Shown here piece after piece: positions 23,612 to 32,596 of a stretch of 33,991 nucleotides of DNA; within the stretch, counting starts at the first letter, position 1, and each line of letters starts with the position of its first letter. The notes beneath the pieces are model-generated. The model was not told the DNA's origin, made no database searches, and saw only the letters and a program-made list of their open reading frames with translations. The stretch spans positions 1-33,991 of the forward strand of contig CADARU010000014.1 of the NCBI GenBank assembly GCA_902790415.1, given 5' to 3'. A program made the translations under genes and the position numbers. Source of the stretch: an uncultured Pseudomonadota bacterium. GTDB taxonomy: Bacteria > Pseudomonadota > Alphaproteobacteria > Rs-D84.

Positions 23612-24424
23612 ATGAGAGAGCGCAATTTAATATTTTCTGTTATTGCACTAATCGCCGGTATTTCTGTGGCCGGTGCATCTGACTGTGGCGATGCCGATTG
23701 CGATATAACCGCAACCGAGGTTGAAGAACTGTTGATTCCTGAACGTCCATCTGAAAATTTGTGGTTGGATACGATTGAATTACCAAAAATTTGTGAATCC
23801 GAATTATGTACCGTTACAAACAATGACAACCTGTGTCCTTTTGACACAGATATTGAATGTGAAATTTGGCGCACAAAACCAACCGTTCGTGAAATTGTCG
23901 CACCACGCAGTCCGAAAATACACGACATAAAAATGGATGAATTTCTGTGTGCATTTCGTGAAACCGGCGATATAACCGGGGACCATCCGGCGGCGGCACC
24001 ATTTCTGGAACGTTATAAAATGCTAATGGAATCGGCGCGTGCGTGTTGCGGCACTGGAATAAATTACAACCTGCGTGCGGCGGGCGCAAGTCAAGGACTG
24101 CTCTATAAATTTATGGTGGACGATGCGAATTTTTATAATATGTATGACCGTTGTTTAATGACAAACGATACAAATATCGCGGCAACATATAACAAAGAAC
24201 AAACCGCGCGCATGGTCGCGAGTGTTCGCAACGAATGTCTGTGTCGTAACAAACAATGGTATCGAAACCTGTTGGAACCGTTTGTTGATGCATGGCGCCA
24301 AGATTTAAATTTTGCGGCATCTGAATTTGAATGGAGTTATACCGACGGTGTTGGTCGCATGGTTGACGTTTCGATAAATGATGATGTTGAAACAGTGCTA
24401 AAATTACTGGACCGCTGTCCATAA
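23612..24424 (+). CDS. Secreted Cys-rich hypothetical protein
   Basis: The 270-residue protein has a signal peptide (RNLIFSVIALIAGISVAGAS). More than ten cysteines follow in the mature chain (DCGDADCD, KICESELC, ACCGTG, NECLCRNKQW, LDRCP). This suggests a periplasmic or secreted protein held by disulphides. The C-terminal half is helical (PFLERYKMLMESARACC, NLLEPFVDAWRQDLNFAASE). No family is recognised. It starts without a Shine-Dalgarno, probably on a leaderless transcript, and it is divergent from the OMP gene. The 251 bp after it (to 24675) hold a terminator at 24498 and a stop-free stretch possibly belonging to the next, truncated gene. Confidence 0.7.
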   Translation: MRERNLIFSVIALIAGISVAGASDCGDADCDITATEVEELLIPERPSENLWLDTIELPKICESELCTVTNNDNLCPFDTDIECEIWRTKPTVREIVAPRSPKIHDIKMDEFLCAFRETGDITGDHPAAAPFLERYKMLMESARACCGTGINYNLRAAGASQGLLYKFMVDDANFYNMYDRCLMTNDTNIAATYNKEQTARMVASVRNECLCRNKQWYRNLLEPFVDAWRQDLNFAASEFEWSYTDGVGRMVDVSINDDVETVLKLLDRCP

Positions 24425-24497
24425 AACACCGTAAACCCGGACTTTTTTGGGGACAGAAACGAACGTTTTTGTAAAGGCATTTTTAGTAAAACTATTT

Positions 24498-24518
24498 CCC
24501 GGATTTCCGGGATTTTTT
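24498..24518 (+). terminator. Rho-independent terminator
   Basis: CCCGG pairs with CCGGG around ATTT, followed by ATTTTTTATT. It lies about 75 bp past the stop of the secreted protein. Confidence 0.65.
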
Positions 24519-24675
24519 ATTCGGTAAAACCGCCCCGTCAAAAACGTTCCTTTTTGACTATCATACTTTTCGGGGGTGTATTGTTTCCTATGAACATACG
24601 TTTTCTGCCCTGTCCCAAACTAAATACACTACACCTTCTCTCGCCTTCGCCATCGGTAATGAAACTTGGTACGGA

Positions 24676-25401
24676 ATGCTAACAATATCACCACTGACAA
24701 ATACGTTGTATGTAAAATATAACGACCAAACATATTCTTTATGTGAACCTTTTGTTGACACAGAAAACTATACTTATGATGAAAATGGCCGGCTGATTGG
24801 CGCAGATGAACGTTTGTGGTTAAAAAGCGATGGAGGCTCTTATGTGGACACAGGGTTTATTGCCGATAACGCCTCACGAATTTATGCAAAAATTTATAAC
24901 GATAGAACATCATGTTTTTTTTGTTCACGACAAGGTCAGCAGAATCAAAGTTTCGGATTTTTGTGGACGGCTGACAACCTGATTAGAACAGATTATGGAA
25001 AATCACAGGCATACAATATAGAAGCAACCAGCGGAATTTATATTATAGATAAAAATAAAAACGTAACCAACTACACCCACCCAAACGGGCAAACATACAC
25101 TCTAACCCAAAACACACAAAACTTTATAACACCACATACTATGTTATTAATGGCTTCCTATAGTACCACAAATGGTGGCATAGGTCCCGCTAACAAATAC
25201 GACCATCAACGTCATTATTATTTTAAAATTTGGTCTAATGGCGCAGATGAAAATACACTTGTTCGTAACATGGTTCCAGTGCCAGCATGTATGCGAATTA
25301 AGGATTTTATTGTGCCAGAAAACGGTATGTGGGATACTGTGGAACAAAAGTTTTATGGTAATTCTGGCACCGGTTCTTTTATTTACGGTCGCGATGAATA
25401 A
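24676..25401 (+). pseudogene. Lectin-like (LamG/concanavalin-type) protein, probably truncated at the 5' end
   Basis: The 241-residue frame encodes a jelly-roll-like domain of the kind found at the C-terminus of surface and phage structural proteins. It contains the words GGSYVDTGFIADNASRIYAKI, YIIDKNKNVT, YYFKIWSNGADENTLVRNMV and EQKFYGNSGTGSFIYG. It has no signal peptide, although such domains are normally part of exported proteins. The ATG at 24676 has only a poor ACGGA ribosome-binding site. The frame is stop-free back to 24490, and the codons just before the ATG read FAIGNETWYG, which looks like continuous protein. No in-frame ATG exists there. I infer that the N-terminal part was lost. 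A short functional protein remains possible. Confidence 0.6.
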
Positions 25402-25458
25402 AGATGCATCTATCTTGACTTTTACCACACATAATTTATCATCCTAAAAAGGCAAAAA

Positions 25459-26244
25459 ATGATTGGGGCGATAATTGGTGATGTTGTTGGTTCACGTTTC
25501 GAATTTCACAACATTAAAACCAAAGATTTTCAATTTTGGCACGATGATTGTCATACAACCGATGACACTATTTTGACCTGTGCCGTTGCCGATTGGTTGT
25601 TGCATGGTGGCGCACCCGAAAAATATTTATTCGCATGGGGAAACAGGTACAAAAATAAAACTTTTGAAAACGGTACAATCCCCGCCTTTGGCCCGGGTTT
25701 TACAAATTGGTTGCATACAAAAAAACCGTACAACGCAAAAACCAACGGTTGTATTATGCGCCTGGCCCCGATATTTGATTTCTATTCTGACAACTTAAAC
25801 AAAATGCTCTATACGGCGGAAACATTGACAAACACCACGCACAATCATCCCGACAGCATACATGCAACGCGCGCATATATCGAAACCGGATATATGTTAA
25901 AAAACAAAGCAGATGTCGCAAAAATAAAAAAAATAATATCGGAAAAATATAATTACAACCTGAATCAAACAGTGGATGAAATCCGACCAAATTATAATAA
26001 ATTTTATACAACGTGTAAAAACTCTGTACCCCAGGCAATCGTTTGCGCATTGGATGCGACCGATTATACCGACACAATTCGTAACGCAATATCAATCGGT
26101 GGCGACAGCGACACTATCGCCACAATGTCGGGCGCATTGGCCGAAATACGCTTTGGTGTCCCCAACGAATTACAAAACACAGTGATAAAATATTTAGATA
26201 AAAATATGATAAAAATTATCAACAGTGTTGGTCGTGTAAAATAG
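25459..26244 (+). CDS. ADP-ribosylglycohydrolase family protein
   Basis: The 261-residue protein has the ARH/DraG fold signatures. MIGAIIGDVVGSRFEF is at the N-terminus and the magnesium-binding HTTDDTIL at 32-39. NGCIMRLAPI is at 97-105 and the second metal motif IGGDSDTIATM at 213-223. Such enzymes remove ADP-ribose from proteins or other targets, and the substrate here is unknown. No ADP-ribosyltransferase or NAD-related gene is adjacent. AAGG precedes the ATG at 25459. It follows the truncated lectin-like gene by 57 bp and ends at a terminator. Confidence 0.88.
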   Translation: MIGAIIGDVVGSRFEFHNIKTKDFQFWHDDCHTTDDTILTCAVADWLLHGGAPEKYLFAWGNRYKNKTFENGTIPAFGPGFTNWLHTKKPYNAKTNGCIMRLAPIFDFYSDNLNKMLYTAETLTNTTHNHPDSIHATRAYIETGYMLKNKADVAKIKKIISEKYNYNLNQTVDEIRPNYNKFYTTCKNSVPQAIVCALDATDYTDTIRNAISIGGDSDTIATMSGALAEIRFGVPNELQNTVIKYLDKNMIKIINSVGRVK

Positions 26245-26247
26245 AAA

Positions 26248-26266
26248 AACCGCCGTATAGGCGGTT
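26248..26266. terminator. Bidirectional terminator between ADP-ribosylglycohydrolase and dnaN
   Basis: AACCGCC and GGCGGTT form a stem around GTATA, followed by a T run on the plus strand and preceded by an A run. Both convergent genes can use it. Confidence 0.85.
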
Positions 26267-26293
26267 TTTTATTGGTATTTTTTTGCAACAAAT

Positions 26294-27412
26294 TTACATA
26301 CGCATTGGCATCAAGATAAACAATGCATCGGTATCTTTGTCCGTTGATTTCAAAATTGTTGGTGATAAAGGGTCTTGCATTTCCATTTGGATTTTTTCGC
26401 CTTCTACCTGGCCCACTACATCCATCAAGAACTTTACATTAAATGTAACCGTAAACGATGCATCACCATTGTATTCAATGTCTAATTCCTGGGTTGCGGT
26501 ACCGGCATCCGGACTGGACGCATTAACAACCAATTTATTCATAGAAAATGTTAACTGAACAGATTTTGTCTTATCAACACTGGCAACCGAAACCAAGTCA
26601 ACCGCGTTCAAGAATTGTTTTCTGTCCATAATGGCAATCTTGTCATTACCCTTTGGAATCACGACACGATAGTTTGGATACTGTGCATCAACCAATTTGC
26701 TGGTCAATGTAGCGGCACCAACAGAAAAACGCGCCTTGGTATCAGATAATTCAACGGTTACATCGTCAACTGTTGCGTCTTCCAATAATTTTGATAATTC
26801 ACCAATCACGCGACGTGGCAAAATAACAGACGGCATTTCTGCGGCCCCTGCTGGCGCAGCCATCGCACACAATGCCATACGTTGCGCATCGGTTGCAACC
26901 GCCGTCAATTTATTTGAACCATCATCAGACGAAATATGGAAATAAATTCCCCCCAAATGATAACGAACATCATCAGTTGGAATCGCAAACTTAGTTTGGT
27001 TAATCAAATGTGCCAAATCACCGGTTGTCATTTGGAATTTAGTTGTCAAATTGCTGCCCGCCATGGCCGGGAAGTTTTCTGCCGGCAATGTTGGTAAACG
27101 AAATACCGCACGTCCACTGGATACAACCAATGAATCGCCAGATTGTTTAAAACTAATTTCCGCATCATCCGGCAATTTACGTACAATATCATACAACATC
27201 TGAACCGGGACCGTAATCTTGCCCGCCAAAGTAACATCGGCCTTGACATGTTCAACCAATTCTAAATCGACATTTGTCGCAGACATAATCAAATCGTCCG
27301 CAACCTCTAATTTTACATTCATCAAAATCGGCAAAGTCGCACGTTTTTCAACAATAGATTGCATGTGTCCCAATGCACGAATTAAAACCTGACGATACAC
27401 AGAAAATTCCAT
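26294..27412 (-). CDS. dnaN: DNA polymerase III beta subunit (sliding clamp)
   Basis: The 372-residue protein is the ring-shaped processivity clamp. It has the three-domain pattern and conserved words: VYRQVLIRALGHMQSIVEKR and TLPILMNVKL at the N-terminus, YDIVRKLPDDAEI in domain 1, and a C-terminal ADALFILMPMRM-type end (here TDALFILMPMRM). The start ATG 27412 has a strong AGGAGC. It is the last gene of the minus-strand group prepilin-rluC-asmA-dnaN, though about 100 bp separate it from asmA. It is not next to dnaA or recF here. Confidence 0.96.
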   Translation of the reverse strand: MEFSVYRQVLIRALGHMQSIVEKRATLPILMNVKLEVADDLIMSATNVDLELVEHVKADVTLAGKITVPVQMLYDIVRKLPDDAEISFKQSGDSLVVSSGRAVFRLPTLPAENFPAMAGSNLTTKFQMTTGDLAHLINQTKFAIPTDDVRYHLGGIYFHISSDDGSNKLTAVATDAQRMALCAMAAPAGAAEMPSVILPRRVIGELSKLLEDATVDDVTVELSDTKARFSVGAATLTSKLVDAQYPNYRVVIPKGNDKIAIMDRKQFLNAVDLVSVASVDKTKSVQLTFSMNKLVVNASSPDAGTATQELDIEYNGDASFTVTFNVKFLMDVVGQVEGEKIQMEMQDPLSPTILKSTDKDTDALFILMPMRM

Positions 27413-27511
27413 TTTATGCTCCTGTTTAAATTTCCTTCCTCTACATTCTCATCAGGGATTTTATCAAAAAATGCCGATTCGGTGCAAGGGCAAAAAAGCC
27501 CCTATACGTAT

Positions 27512-29638
27512 TTATTGTTCAGCCGCCGCGACCGTTGGATTTATAACACTGTTTGCCAAATCTGGAACCGGCGCGTCCATCCATTCTGGGTCATCACGTC
27601 GTGATGGCGCACCGCGTTCCAACGCGGTTTTACAAGGATGGTCATCGGCCAACCAATTTTCCAACAAATCACCCGCCAAAAGTCCGACACCAGCCCCCGC
27701 CAGTAACCCTATTCCACCGGTAAGTGGGGCCAACAGCAATCCCAACCCTGTTGCAGACAATGCTTTACCGGCAATCGCGGCACCACTAATACTAATATCG
27801 GGTTCCGCCAAATTTCCAGATATGGTTATCGTATTTACTATATTCCCCGACAGAGATAACTTCAAACCACGAACCGGAATTGTCGTCAAAGACAATTTCA
27901 ACGATTCTTTACCCAAATCAACATTACCCGTCAGACGAATATTTATTGCGTTTGTTTCAATGGCGACACCATTTTTGGTCTCGATTAAACCGTTTCTTAA
28001 TTTCAAATTTGCCACAACACCAGATATTGTCATTTGATTATATTTTTTCTTGGAACTGAACAAATCGTGAATACTGTGCCGCAACGATGTTAAAAAATCT
28101 TCACCATAAACATACGTAACCAAATCAGAATGTGCATACCCCGGTCCCACAGAATACGCACGCACCGGTCCCGTTATTGTTTGCATTATTTCCGACATAT
28201 TCGAACCACGTGCCTGAACATATGTTTGAAAATCAACCGGCAAATCAGAAATAATATCAGACGTTATAATTTGTTTTAATAAATTGCCTATTATCAACTT
28301 TTCACCAACACCGCCCATTTCCACATCAAACACACCAGATTTTGAAACGGTACCATCTATTACCGCATGAACATCCCCATCGGCAAAGATAGTTTTTGCA
28401 TCAACGTGTACCAGATTATTATTTACACTGGCCTTTACATTCATATTTTTGAAATTCAATCTTCTATAAACGATTAACTCACCTAAATTTACATTTAATG
28501 CCAGTTTTTTCCCATACAGGTATTTTCCAAACAGCGGCATATCATGAAACACGTTCAATTCGTCTTTTTTCGGTCCACCTTTGGACGTATATAATTCAGG
28601 GAACATTTCAATCAAATTTATCTTTTTTGACGACAAATTTAAGTTAATCTCTGGGACTTTTTTATTCCAATCAAATGTCCCCGATGCCGATATATCAACA
28701 TTGTTAAACGCAAAAGACGATTTATGCAATGTCAATTTTGAACGGTCCAAACCACCAGAAATATTGACCCGAATATCCGGCATTGTCGGAATATTCAAAT
28801 TAAATAACTTATTTATCGGTTTAACATCCGGTATGTTGCCCTTGATAATAAAATCTATTGGATATTTACTGGTTTCTTCCAGTGCGACATCCGCAACCAA
28901 CGCATCCCCACCAGATGAAAATGCTATTTTGACCGGATAAATTTTGCGTTGTGGGTTGTACTTGTCAAACGACACTATAAACGGCAATACATCGGAATCT
29001 ATTTTTAACCAACCACGATATTCACGTGCATCTAAATTACGGGACAAATATCTAATATTCAATCCGGCCAAATTATATTTTTCACCATCAATATTTGCAC
29101 TTATATTTTTTATTTGAACGCCACCCAACCCCGGATCAACAAACGGATATTCTGGAACGACTTTTTCAATCTGTACGTCAGAATCCGCCGTATAGACACT
29201 TTCTTCACTAGCTTCATCTGTATCCATTTTAGGGAAAGAATATTCCCCCTTGGAATTTTTTGTTAACACAAATTTTACATCATAAACCCTGATGCTTTGA
29301 ATTGTTGGTCTGTTTTTAAATAACGATAATAAATCCAACCTGACATCAATGGTGTCCGCTTCCAACATATATTTATTTTTTGCCCAATCTGCACTTGGGA
29401 TTTTTACCTGATGCATGGTAACACGCGGCCGCAACGATAATTTCCATGAAACATCACCTTCTATTTCAATGGGTAAATCTGTCGCACTCTGTAACACCCC
29501 AAGAACATTTTCACGAATAGATTTTGTATCCAACTGCGACAAGGCAACAACAACCGCGATTATCGCAGCCATAAAAAACAAAAATACTATTCTGGCAATA
29601 ATTAAAAATTTTTTCTTCTTTGTCATATCTTTCACCAT
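27512..29638 (-). CDS. AsmA family protein
   Basis: AsmA-like proteins are inner-membrane-anchored periplasmic proteins of the lipid-transfer (VPS13-like) superfamily involved in outer-membrane assembly. The 708-residue protein has an N-terminal membrane helix (IARIVFLFFMAAIIAVVVAL) and the AsmA signature LPIEIEGDVSWKLSLRPRVTMHQVKI. A long beta-rich body follows, then a Gly-rich hydrophobic segment near the end (GLGLLLAPLTGGIGLLAGAG). The ATG at 29638 lies two bases after the rluC stop. A second ATG at 29626, with GGTGA before it, gives a start four codons shorter and is equally plausible. It is probably co-transcribed with rluC. Confidence 0.88.
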   Translation of the reverse strand: MVKDMTKKKKFLIIARIVFLFFMAAIIAVVVALSQLDTKSIRENVLGVLQSATDLPIEIEGDVSWKLSLRPRVTMHQVKIPSADWAKNKYMLEADTIDVRLDLLSLFKNRPTIQSIRVYDVKFVLTKNSKGEYSFPKMDTDEASEESVYTADSDVQIEKVVPEYPFVDPGLGGVQIKNISANIDGEKYNLAGLNIRYLSRNLDAREYRGWLKIDSDVLPFIVSFDKYNPQRKIYPVKIAFSSGGDALVADVALEETSKYPIDFIIKGNIPDVKPINKLFNLNIPTMPDIRVNISGGLDRSKLTLHKSSFAFNNVDISASGTFDWNKKVPEINLNLSSKKINLIEMFPELYTSKGGPKKDELNVFHDMPLFGKYLYGKKLALNVNLGELIVYRRLNFKNMNVKASVNNNLVHVDAKTIFADGDVHAVIDGTVSKSGVFDVEMGGVGEKLIIGNLLKQIITSDIISDLPVDFQTYVQARGSNMSEIMQTITGPVRAYSVGPGYAHSDLVTYVYGEDFLTSLRHSIHDLFSSKKKYNQMTISGVVANLKLRNGLIETKNGVAIETNAINIRLTGNVDLGKESLKLSLTTIPVRGLKLSLSGNIVNTITISGNLAEPDISISGAAIAGKALSATGLGLLLAPLTGGIGLLAGAGVGLLAGDLLENWLADDHPCKTALERGAPSRRDDPEWMDAPVPDLANSVINPTVAAAEQ

Positions 29639-29640
29639 AA

Positions 29641-30606
29641 TTACGGCACTTGTAATTCTAATAAATCCATCACCGGTTTCATAAATTCCGGGACCGGTGC
29701 ACGAAACACCATGATTTTACCGGTCTTTGGATGACGAAAAGTTAACCTGTACGCAAACAAAAACAGATTATTCGTTTTCAAAACAGATTTTAATGTCGCA
29801 TCCATATCACGCGTTGCACCATACAAAGAATCACCTATTATCGGTGCGTGCAATGAAAACGCACTGTGTAAACGCAGTTGATGTGTACGTCCGGTTTTAG
29901 GCGAAAATTCTATCCACGTCAACATCCCCGACACACGTGTCAAAACATTAAACTCTGTAATCGCACGTTGCGGACGCATGCCATCTATAACATCATCCGC
30001 CGAATCAAACACATGTCCTTTGACCATAAAATTATCTATAACGCCGCTACTTTCGTTGACATCGCCATCCAATAATGCCAAATATTCTTTATTTGCACTT
30101 TTTGTTTGAAAAGCCCTGGACAAAACCTGTGCCGCCTGTTGCGTTTTGGCGACAACCAACAGACCACTGGTTTCTTTGTCTAATCGATGCACCAAAGATA
30201 TTTTTGAATATGGAAACAATGCAGCAGCCATTTTATCCACAGATTTTTTTATACCTGTTCCGCCCTGTACGGCCAATCCTGCCGGTTTGTTAAAAACAAC
30301 TATATCATCATCACTGTATAATATCGATTGTCGTAAAACCTCTAAATCCGACAAAGCAAATAAATTTCCGGATTCATTTTTTTTACCAGGTTCTTGCAAA
30401 TAACCAGAAATAGTCGGTGGGGTACGAACCGCATCACCTTCATGTAAAATTTCTGTTCCCTTGCATCGCTTGGAATTAACACGAATTTGCCCGCCACGAC
30501 ATAGCCTATAAAACTCACGCTGTGGCATGGACGGATATTTGCGCAAAAACCAACGCAGCAATCTGGTACCATCTTCAACCGCAGAAACAGTTATAAAATC
30601 CGCCAT
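29641..30606 (-). CDS. rluC: RluA-family 23S rRNA pseudouridine synthase (RluC-like)
   Basis: The 321-residue enzyme converts uridines to pseudouridine in 23S rRNA. An S4-type RNA-binding domain covers about residues 10-65 (REFYRLCRGGQIRVNSKRC). The catalytic domain carries Asp143 in VHRLDKETSGLLVVAKT, plus GRTHQLRLHSA and the ending MVFRAPVPEFM. The N-terminal S4 domain fits RluC or RluD, and RluC is the more likely of the two. The ATG at 30606 begins 3 bases after the prepilin stop. The product of the next gene, asmA, starts right after its TAA. Confidence 0.9.
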   Translation of the reverse strand: MADFITVSAVEDGTRLLRWFLRKYPSMPQREFYRLCRGGQIRVNSKRCKGTEILHEGDAVRTPPTISGYLQEPGKKNESGNLFALSDLEVLRQSILYSDDDIVVFNKPAGLAVQGGTGIKKSVDKMAAALFPYSKISLVHRLDKETSGLLVVAKTQQAAQVLSRAFQTKSANKEYLALLDGDVNESSGVIDNFMVKGHVFDSADDVIDGMRPQRAITEFNVLTRVSGMLTWIEFSPKTGRTHQLRLHSAFSLHAPIIGDSLYGATRDMDATLKSVLKTNNLFLFAYRLTFRHPKTGKIMVFRAPVPEFMKPVMDLLELQVP

Positions 30607-30609
30607 TTT

Positions 30610-31074
30610 CTATTCGCCGTACGTTATCCTAACAGAATTTTGACCATTCTCACCATTACAATTACCGGTCGCGCCACTTTGTTTCCCATCCGATTTTTGA
30701 TATTCAACCGAATCGGACCAGGCCTTGGTTACAAAATACTCGCAATCAGATTTACTTAACCCATTAATGGTTACAACAAATTGTCTTGGATTAGAAGAAT
30801 CGACACCTAACTCGTATGTTCCACCATACGTGTTTTTATTCGACATGCCGATTGCGCCAAAAATTTTCTTGTTATCTATGCCCGAAAAATCATCATATTC
30901 GCCCAATAACTGACGTACACCGGTAACGATTTGAATAACTTCTTCATTAACAGTATTACGTTTTTGGGTACGCATTGCACTGGAAATCAAAGCAGTTGCA
31001 CCAACCGTAATAACCCCCATAATTGCAAGCACCCCCAACATTTCTATCATTGAACGTCCTGATTCTTGTTTCAT
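30610..31074 (-). CDS. Type IV prepilin-like protein with class III signal peptide
   Basis: The 154-residue protein begins MKQESGRSMIEMLGVLAIMG. This is a short charged leader ending in Gly6, Glu at +5 and a hydrophobic helix (IEMLGVLAIMGVITVGATALI), as in prepilins and pseudopilins cut by PilD-type peptidases. The +1 residue is Arg instead of the usual Phe or Met. The globular part has a Cys pair (SDCEYF near 109 and GNCNGE near 139), like the disulphide loop of pilins. No pilin machinery genes are in view. It has AAAGGAT upstream and sits immediately ahead of rluC, so the two are probably co-transcribed. Confidence 0.82.
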   Translation of the reverse strand: MKQESGRSMIEMLGVLAIMGVITVGATALISSAMRTQKRNTVNEEVIQIVTGVRQLLGEYDDFSGIDNKKIFGAIGMSNKNTYGGTYELGVDSSNPRQFVVTINGLSKSDCEYFVTKAWSDSVEYQKSDGKQSGATGNCNGENGQNSVRITYGE

Positions 31075-31089
31075 TTTTTTATCCTTTGT

Positions 31090-31118
31090 TTGCTATTTAC
31101 CAAAATATATTCTATCAT
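31090..31118 (+). promoter_or_regulatory. Promoter of uvrC, predicted leaderless
   Basis: TTGCTA at 31090-31095 and TATCAT at 31113-31118 are 17 bp apart. The ATG at 31126 begins 7 bases later with no Shine-Dalgarno between. Confidence 0.45.
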
Positions 31119-31125
31119 AACTCGT

Positions 31126-32550
31126 ATGAATATTCAATTCTCGGATTTAATTGAAAACGCGCCAGAATCACCCGGTGTATACCGGATGTATGATGCATCA
31201 AATAACTTGCTGTATGTTGGCAAGGCCAAGAATTTATTGCACCGCCTGCGCCAATATGTTGACATTTCAAAACTGGAATTACATAAACAGGTTATGCGCA
31301 CATTGGTTACGCGCGTAACGTGGGAAATAACCCCAACAGAATCAGATGCATTAATACTGGAAGAAAAATTAATAAAAACCGAAAAACCGAAATATAACAT
31401 TATGCTGACCGATGGAAAAATGTACCCAATGTTGGCATTAACAAACACCAAATATCCACGTCTGTTAAAATTTCGTGGCAAAATTTCCCAGAAACGCGAT
31501 GTATACGGTCCTTATCCATCGGTTCAGGCATTAAACGAAACAATAAAAATGATTCAAAAGGTATGTCGCCTGCGCACATGCAACGATACATTTATGCGCA
31601 ACCGTACCAGACCATGCTTATTATACCAAATTGGTCGTTGCAGTGGCCCATGCGTATTAAACGTACCTGACTATAACGACAACGTACGATTGGCACGCAG
31701 GATTTTAACCGGGGACAGCGAACCGATTATCCAAGAATTAACAATGCAAATGAAAACATTATCCGAAAAAATGGATTATGAAAACGCGGCAATTTTGCGC
31801 GATAAAATCGCGGCATTAACAAAAACATCAAATCGCGGTATACGCCAGAAACCAACGTATAGCGAAAATAATGATACACACACAAAATGGGATTTAGTTG
31901 TATCAGAAATGGAAAAATGGATTGGCAAGAAAATAACTTTTGCAGGTGTGTTTGATAATTCGCATCTGTTTGGAACAAACCCGGTGGGTGCAATGATTGC
32001 TTTTGGCCACAGTGGTTTTATAAAATCGGGATACAGACATTTTAAATTACGTGACAAATCGCGCGCCGGTAACGACATCGCCATGATGCAAGAATTTGTT
32101 GCACGTGCAATAGACGATAACCCCAAAATAGATTTAATCATTGTTGATGGTGGGCGTGCGCAATGGAACATTGCACATCAAACCGCACCAAACATCCCTA
32201 TACTTGGCGTAACCAAGGGCGAGGTTCGTAACGGAGATGAACACTTTATTATGCCTGACGGCAGTGAATATCGTGATTTAGCAAAAGATTCCGCATTGTT
32301 TTTGGCGTTGCGCCGCGTTCGCGATGAAGCGCACAGATTCGTAATCACGTATCACCGCACAACACGCGCCAAGGCAATGACTGGTTCTTGCCTAGATGAA
32401 ATCGAAGGTATTGGACCCACACGCAAAAAATTGTTGTTACAACATTTCGGTTCTGTGCGTGCAATCATGGATGCGGACATATCCGCCCTGACCAAAGTAC
32501 CAGGACTGGGGCAATCGGCGGCCAGAAAAATATATGCACATTTTCACTGA
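31126..32550 (+). CDS. uvrC: UvrABC nuclease subunit C, short form
   Basis: UvrC makes both incisions in nucleotide excision repair. The 474-residue protein has a GIY-YIG 3'-nuclease domain (about 12-90, SPGVYRMYDASNNLLYVGKA), a Cys cluster (C147, C152, C164, C172, C176) and a UVR domain (about 200-234). The RNase H-like 5'-nuclease core keeps Asp277 in FDNSH, Asp341 in IIVDGGRAQ and His403 in RDEAHRF. C-terminal HhH motifs follow (EIEGIGPTRKKLL, VPGLGQSAARKI). It lacks roughly 130 residues between the UVR domain and FDNSH that typical UvrC proteins of about 600 residues have. The catalytic residues are present. The start at 31126 is chosen over upstream codons that run through the divergent promoter. 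Confidence 0.9.
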   Translation: MNIQFSDLIENAPESPGVYRMYDASNNLLYVGKAKNLLHRLRQYVDISKLELHKQVMRTLVTRVTWEITPTESDALILEEKLIKTEKPKYNIMLTDGKMYPMLALTNTKYPRLLKFRGKISQKRDVYGPYPSVQALNETIKMIQKVCRLRTCNDTFMRNRTRPCLLYQIGRCSGPCVLNVPDYNDNVRLARRILTGDSEPIIQELTMQMKTLSEKMDYENAAILRDKIAALTKTSNRGIRQKPTYSENNDTHTKWDLVVSEMEKWIGKKITFAGVFDNSHLFGTNPVGAMIAFGHSGFIKSGYRHFKLRDKSRAGNDIAMMQEFVARAIDDNPKIDLIIVDGGRAQWNIAHQTAPNIPILGVTKGEVRNGDEHFIMPDGSEYRDLAKDSALFLALRRVRDEAHRFVITYHRTTRAKAMTGSCLDEIEGIGPTRKKLLLQHFGSVRAIMDADISALTKVPGLGQSAARKIYAHFH

Positions 32551-32558
32551 TAACGTGA

Positions 32559-32564
32559 TATAAT
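32559..32564 (+). promoter_or_regulatory. -10 box of pgsA
   Basis: TATAAT lies 8 bp after the uvrC stop and 32 bp before the pgsA ATG. No clear -35 hexamer is seen, so pgsA may also be read through from uvrC. Confidence 0.4.
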
Positions 32565-32596
32565 AGAGATATAACTAATAACCAAGGAGAAAAATT

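Noticed and set aside
27471-28037. Plus-strand open frame of 188 codons opposite the asmA 3' end.
   Set aside because: It is antisense to a well-supported gene with no ribosome-binding site or recognised domain.
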